In this document: positions 61,361 to 64,000 of the stretch, in pieces
Layout of the letters: every line of letters starts with the position of its first letter
How positions within the stretch are numbered: the stretch's first letter is position 1
Source: an uncultured Lachnospiraceae bacterium
GTDB taxonomy: Bacteria; Bacillota; Clostridia; Lachnospirales; Lachnospiraceae
Assembly: GCA_902781895.1 (NCBI GenBank)
Contig: CACZLA010000001.1
Location: 62,001 to 126,000, forward strand
Length of the DNA stretch: 64,000 bases
Reading direction: 5' to 3'
The notes under the pieces: generated by a model
Databases searched by the model: none
What the model was told of the DNA's origin: nothing
The model's input: only the letters and a program-made list of their open reading frames with translations
Position numbers and translations under genes: made by a program

Positions 61361-64000
61361 TTATATCATTACAACTTCACCAAGCTGCTTGCATATCTCA
61401 AGATACTTATCAATAAAGGCATCAGCGTCCTGCTTTATAAACTCCGTATCATTATCTCTTGCTGCAAACTCATGTCTCTTTGCCCGCTCGCTGAAATCCT
61501 TAAGGCCGATGGTAAGCATCGTGCCCTTTATGGAATGCGCTTCTATCTTATAGGCTGCATAGTCCTCTGCCGCCAGGAATTCTCTCATCCTCTCAGCACG
61601 GTCAGGTCCTTCCTTTGAAACATCACCAACTATCTCCATAAGAAGATCTTCTTCATCAGCACAGTAGCTGAGGGCAAGTTTATAATCCAGTCCTTCGATG
61701 GATGCAAGTCCTTCTTTTCCCGATATAGTGGTTTCTGATGCAATATCAATATCATCTGAAGCACCTGTTTCCTTCACCTTCTCCTGAGGAAGCATCTTCT
61801 TCACAGTCTCTTCCAGCACGCCGGCATCCAGAGGTTTTGTAAGATAATCATCAAAGCCCTCGTTCATATACATCTGTCTGCTGCCTGCTACGGCATTCGC
61901 TGTGAGTACAACAGCTTTGGTATCTTTATTAAGGGAATCTGCATCCTCTCTGATCATGTGGAGTGTTTCTATTCCATCCGGCTCCGGCATCATATGATCC
62001 ATAAGAATAAGGTCATACTTTTTCTCTTTACAAAGCCGGAGAGCATGAGTTCCTGTACTGCAAAGATCCGGCACTATACCATTTCTCTTCAGGAACAGCT
62101 TTACTATGGTCAGGTTCGACTGGTTGTCATCAACTGCAAGTATTTTCGCATCCGGGGCAGTAAAGCTGCAGGCTACGGCAACTGCGGCTGACTCCGGTCT
62201 ATGGTTCATGAAATCATTTCCAAGAAGCTCTCCCGAGTTATATTTCACAGGAAGCTTCACCCAGAACTCTGAACCTACACCGTACTCGCTCTCGACTCCC
62301 ACTTCTCCGCCCATAGAGTCAACTATACTCTTAACTATGGCAAGACCAAGACCCGTTCCTTCTATGTTTGCATTGGACTTAACATCCGCTCTTGAGAAGG
62401 CTTCAAAGAGATGCTCCTGTTCTTCCGGACGTATTCCTTTTCCCGTATCCTTAACACGAAGGCTCAGTTCATAGTTCTCGGCATTATAGCTGCCGCCAAC
62501 CGCAAGCGTTATGGTTCCGGTCTCTGTGTACTTGACAGCATTATTCATCAGATTAACTATTATCTGTCTTATTCTGAACTCATCACTGATCACCACGTTC
62601 GGCACTTCGCCGGTGACCTCAACACTGAGTGCAAGTTGTTTTTCGTCAGCTCTTTCCCTTATAAGTTGCGTGACATCATAAAGCATGTCAGACATTAGGA
62701 ACTCTGACTCCCTGATTTCCAGCTTGCCGGATTCAATCTTCGTGAAATCAAGTACATCATTTACAAGCATAAGAAGCATCTTTCCGGAGGTCTTGATACT
62801 TCTTGAATATTCCTCAACATCTCTATCTTTATTTTCCCTGAGGATCATCTCGTTCATACCCAGGATAGCATTAATAGGTGTTCGGATCTCATGGGACATG
62901 CTGGCAAGGAATCTTGTTTTCGCCTCGGAAATATCGATGGCCCGCTGCTTCTCCATATTAATCTTTCTCAGGTCGTGCACCTGCTGAATTACAATAAATG
63001 TAAGAAGGAATCCAAGTCCGATAACGATAGGTATGGATACCTTGATGGCCTCTATCTCCAGAATGACGTCCATCAGCTCGATCAGACATCCAATGAGGAA
63101 GCCCATAAATCCGATACATGTATATTTGTACTCACTTGTATTTCTACGAATAACATCAACCACCAGAATACCTATACCTGATACAGCCAGGAATACAAGC
63201 ACTCCGTTTGCGAGATTGAGCACCCTGTAGAAAGGAAGTATTCCCGTAAAATGTAATATCGGAAAACCAACTGCATTGATAGCAGCCACTATCATCAAAA
63301 ATGATACAAACTTTTTATATTTTCCCTTCTGCAGAGATGACAGATATATAACCAGTCCAAGGGGTATCATAGAGCAGAACATAAAGCTCAGGATTCCGTT
63401 TACGTGATTTACGCCAAAGACATACGGGAACAGGAATGAGTCCGTGATGAGCCATGCAGCTATGGTAAATATTCCCAAAGCTCCGTAAAGCATATCTATT
63501 TTCTGTTTGTACATCAGGCTGAGAACAATACTTACCACAAATGCAACAAAGGAAAAGATCAGTATGATAAATGAAAGTACAAAAAGCAGACCGTCAGTTT
63601 TTACAAAATGAAAAAGCGTTCCGGTTCGGGTTCCGATAAAGAAATCCGGAGTCTCCTTATCCACATCCTCAACCGCATGTCTGACAACTGTGATTTCGGC
63701 GCCCGAATCCGATTCCTTAAGGGGAACTGACATATAGAATCTCTTGTAGGGTGCACCCGGGATATTTACATCTCTTTCTTCAATAAAATCCTTTCGGAGC
63801 TCTCCATTTATATATACCGAAGCATCCTTTCGGGTATCAAAATAAAGATATTCGTTATCGACTACATCCTGAGGAAGAGTTGTAGTAAGCAGCTGATCAC
63901 CACTTTTTTCTTCCTTAACCGCCCAGTCCTTTACCTGTCGGATTGATTCACGTTCTATAACGTCACTTCTGTTTATTAATCCATAATAAATAAAAACAAA
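61361..64000 (-). CDS. Hybrid sensor histidine kinase (7TM - HisKA - HATPase - REC - HPt), 5' end outside window
   Basis: The frame is open to base 64000, so the true start lies beyond; an internal Met at 63733 is not the start. The visible N-terminal ~115 residues (IYYGLINRSDVIERESIRQ...) look like a 7TMR-DISM-type extracytoplasmic sensor, before about seven membrane helices. Then come HisKA (FLASMSHEIRTPINAILGM), HATPase_c (NNAVKYTETG, DTGKGI, GTGLGLAIV), a receiver (AVDDNQSNL, LILMDHMMPEPDG) and an HPt domain with phosphoacceptor His in EAHSIKGTML. This is a full phosphorelay in one protein; the output regulator is not in view. The related kinase at 1-1412 could be a paralogue. Confidence 0.92.
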   Translation of the reverse strand, partial: FVFIYYGLINRSDVIERESIRQVKDWAVKEEKSGDQLLTTTLPQDVVDNEYLYFDTRKDASVYINGELRKDFIEERDVNIPGAPYKRFYMSVPLKESDSGAEITVVRHAVEDVDKETPDFFIGTRTGTLFHFVKTDGLLFVLSFIILIFSFVAFVVSIVLSLMYKQKIDMLYGALGIFTIAAWLITDSFLFPYVFGVNHVNGILSFMFCSMIPLGLVIYLSSLQKGKYKKFVSFLMIVAAINAVGFPILHFTGILPFYRVLNLANGVLVFLAVSGIGILVVDVIRRNTSEYKYTCIGFMGFLIGCLIELMDVILEIEAIKVSIPIVIGLGFLLTFIVIQQVHDLRKINMEKQRAIDISEAKTRFLASMSHEIRTPINAILGMNEMILRENKDRDVEEYSRSIKTSGKMLLMLVNDVLDFTKIESGKLEIRESEFLMSDMLYDVTQLIRERADEKQLALSVEVTGEVPNVVISDEFRIRQIIVNLMNNAVKYTETGTITLAVGGSYNAENYELSLRVKDTGKGIRPEEQEHLFEAFSRADVKSNANIEGTGLGLAIVKSIVDSMGGEVGVESEYGVGSEFWVKLPVKYNSGELLGNDFMNHRPESAAVAVACSFTAPDAKILAVDDNQSNLTIVKLFLKRNGIVPDLCSTGTHALRLCKEKKYDLILMDHMMPEPDGIETLHMIREDADSLNKDTKAVVLTANAVAGSRQMYMNEGFDDYLTKPLDAGVLEETVKKMLPQEKVKETGASDDIDIASETTISGKEGLASIEGLDYKLALSYCADEEDLLMEIVGDVSKEGPDRAERMREFLAAEDYAAYKIEAHSIKGTMLTIGLKDFSERAKRHEFAARDNDTEFIKQDADAFIDKYLEICKQLGEVVMI

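Noticed and set aside
61361..63733. Start of the hybrid kinase at the Met at 63733
   Set aside because: The same frame continues without a stop to base 64000 and encodes an extracytoplasmic sensor part, so the gene is cut by the window edge.

Overview
The window looks like the chromosome of a low-GC Gram-positive anaerobe, most likely a member of the Lachnospiraceae (Butyrivibrio/Pseudobutyrivibrio type). I infer this from strong AGGAGG-type ribosome sites, TTG and GTG starts with good Shine-Dalgarno spacing, sigma-A-like promoters, and gene families: LacI-type-sensor GGDEF/EAL proteins, an iron butanol-type dehydrogenase, a YhhN protein and solute-binding lipoproteins. I saw no rRNA, tRNA, CRISPR, transposase or prophage genes. 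There are 47 protein genes; the first and last are cut by the window edges.

Layout. (1) 1-7.7 kb: a signalling block with a partial histidine kinase, a REC-GGDEF-(degenerate GGDEF)-REC protein, a small membrane protein and a GGDEF/EAL protein, all on the minus strand, with a divergent LacI-sensor GGDEF protein. (2) 7.7-25.4 kb: a sulfur block with metQ, metN, metI, mccA, mccB, two glutamate-cysteine ligase family genes around a Cys2 class II amidotransferase, metE and two paralogous LysR regulators. A recurring CCTA-N9-TAGG box (it contains the LysR T-N11-A pattern) lies upstream of metQ, the ligase operon and metE. A solute-binding lipoprotein gene with its own operator-like promoter sits inside this block. 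(3) 25.4-32.8 kb: housekeeping and small genes: an S24/LexA-like repressor with a divergent small gene, a PAS-GGDEF protein, an MFS transporter, an S1-domain protein, tcdA, a 40-residue membrane peptide, a phosphatase, a cyclase-family hydrolase, and a 76-residue protein resembling the C-terminus of the solute-binding lipoprotein. (4) 33-38 kb: an operon of a hypothetical gene, cardiolipin synthase, a DUF2252 protein, a ParB-HAD fusion and a stand-alone HAD paralogue. (5) 38.1-45.2 kb: four membrane PP2C/SpoIIE phosphatases, arranged as two tandem copies of a gene pair. (6) 45.2-61.2 kb: a long minus-strand operon with a GAF-ABC ATPase fusion, a coiled-coil FtsX/MacB permease, a CAT/E2-fold acyltransferase, an acyl-activating ligase, a tail-anchored carboxylesterase, an A-PCP-C NRPS-like protein and a YhhN protein, followed by a LacI-sensor/EAL/beta-repeat fusion. 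(7) 61.4-64 kb: a partial hybrid histidine kinase with REC and HPt domains.

The best candidates for undescribed biology are the seven-gene acyl/NRPS/ABC operon (48.6-61.2 kb), the gamma-glutamyl-thiol set in the sulfur block (15.9-19.3 kb), the LacI-sensor/EAL/beta-repeat protein (45.2-48.6 kb), the duplicated phosphatase pair and the ParB-HAD operon. All function statements rest on motif reading by eye; no database search was run.
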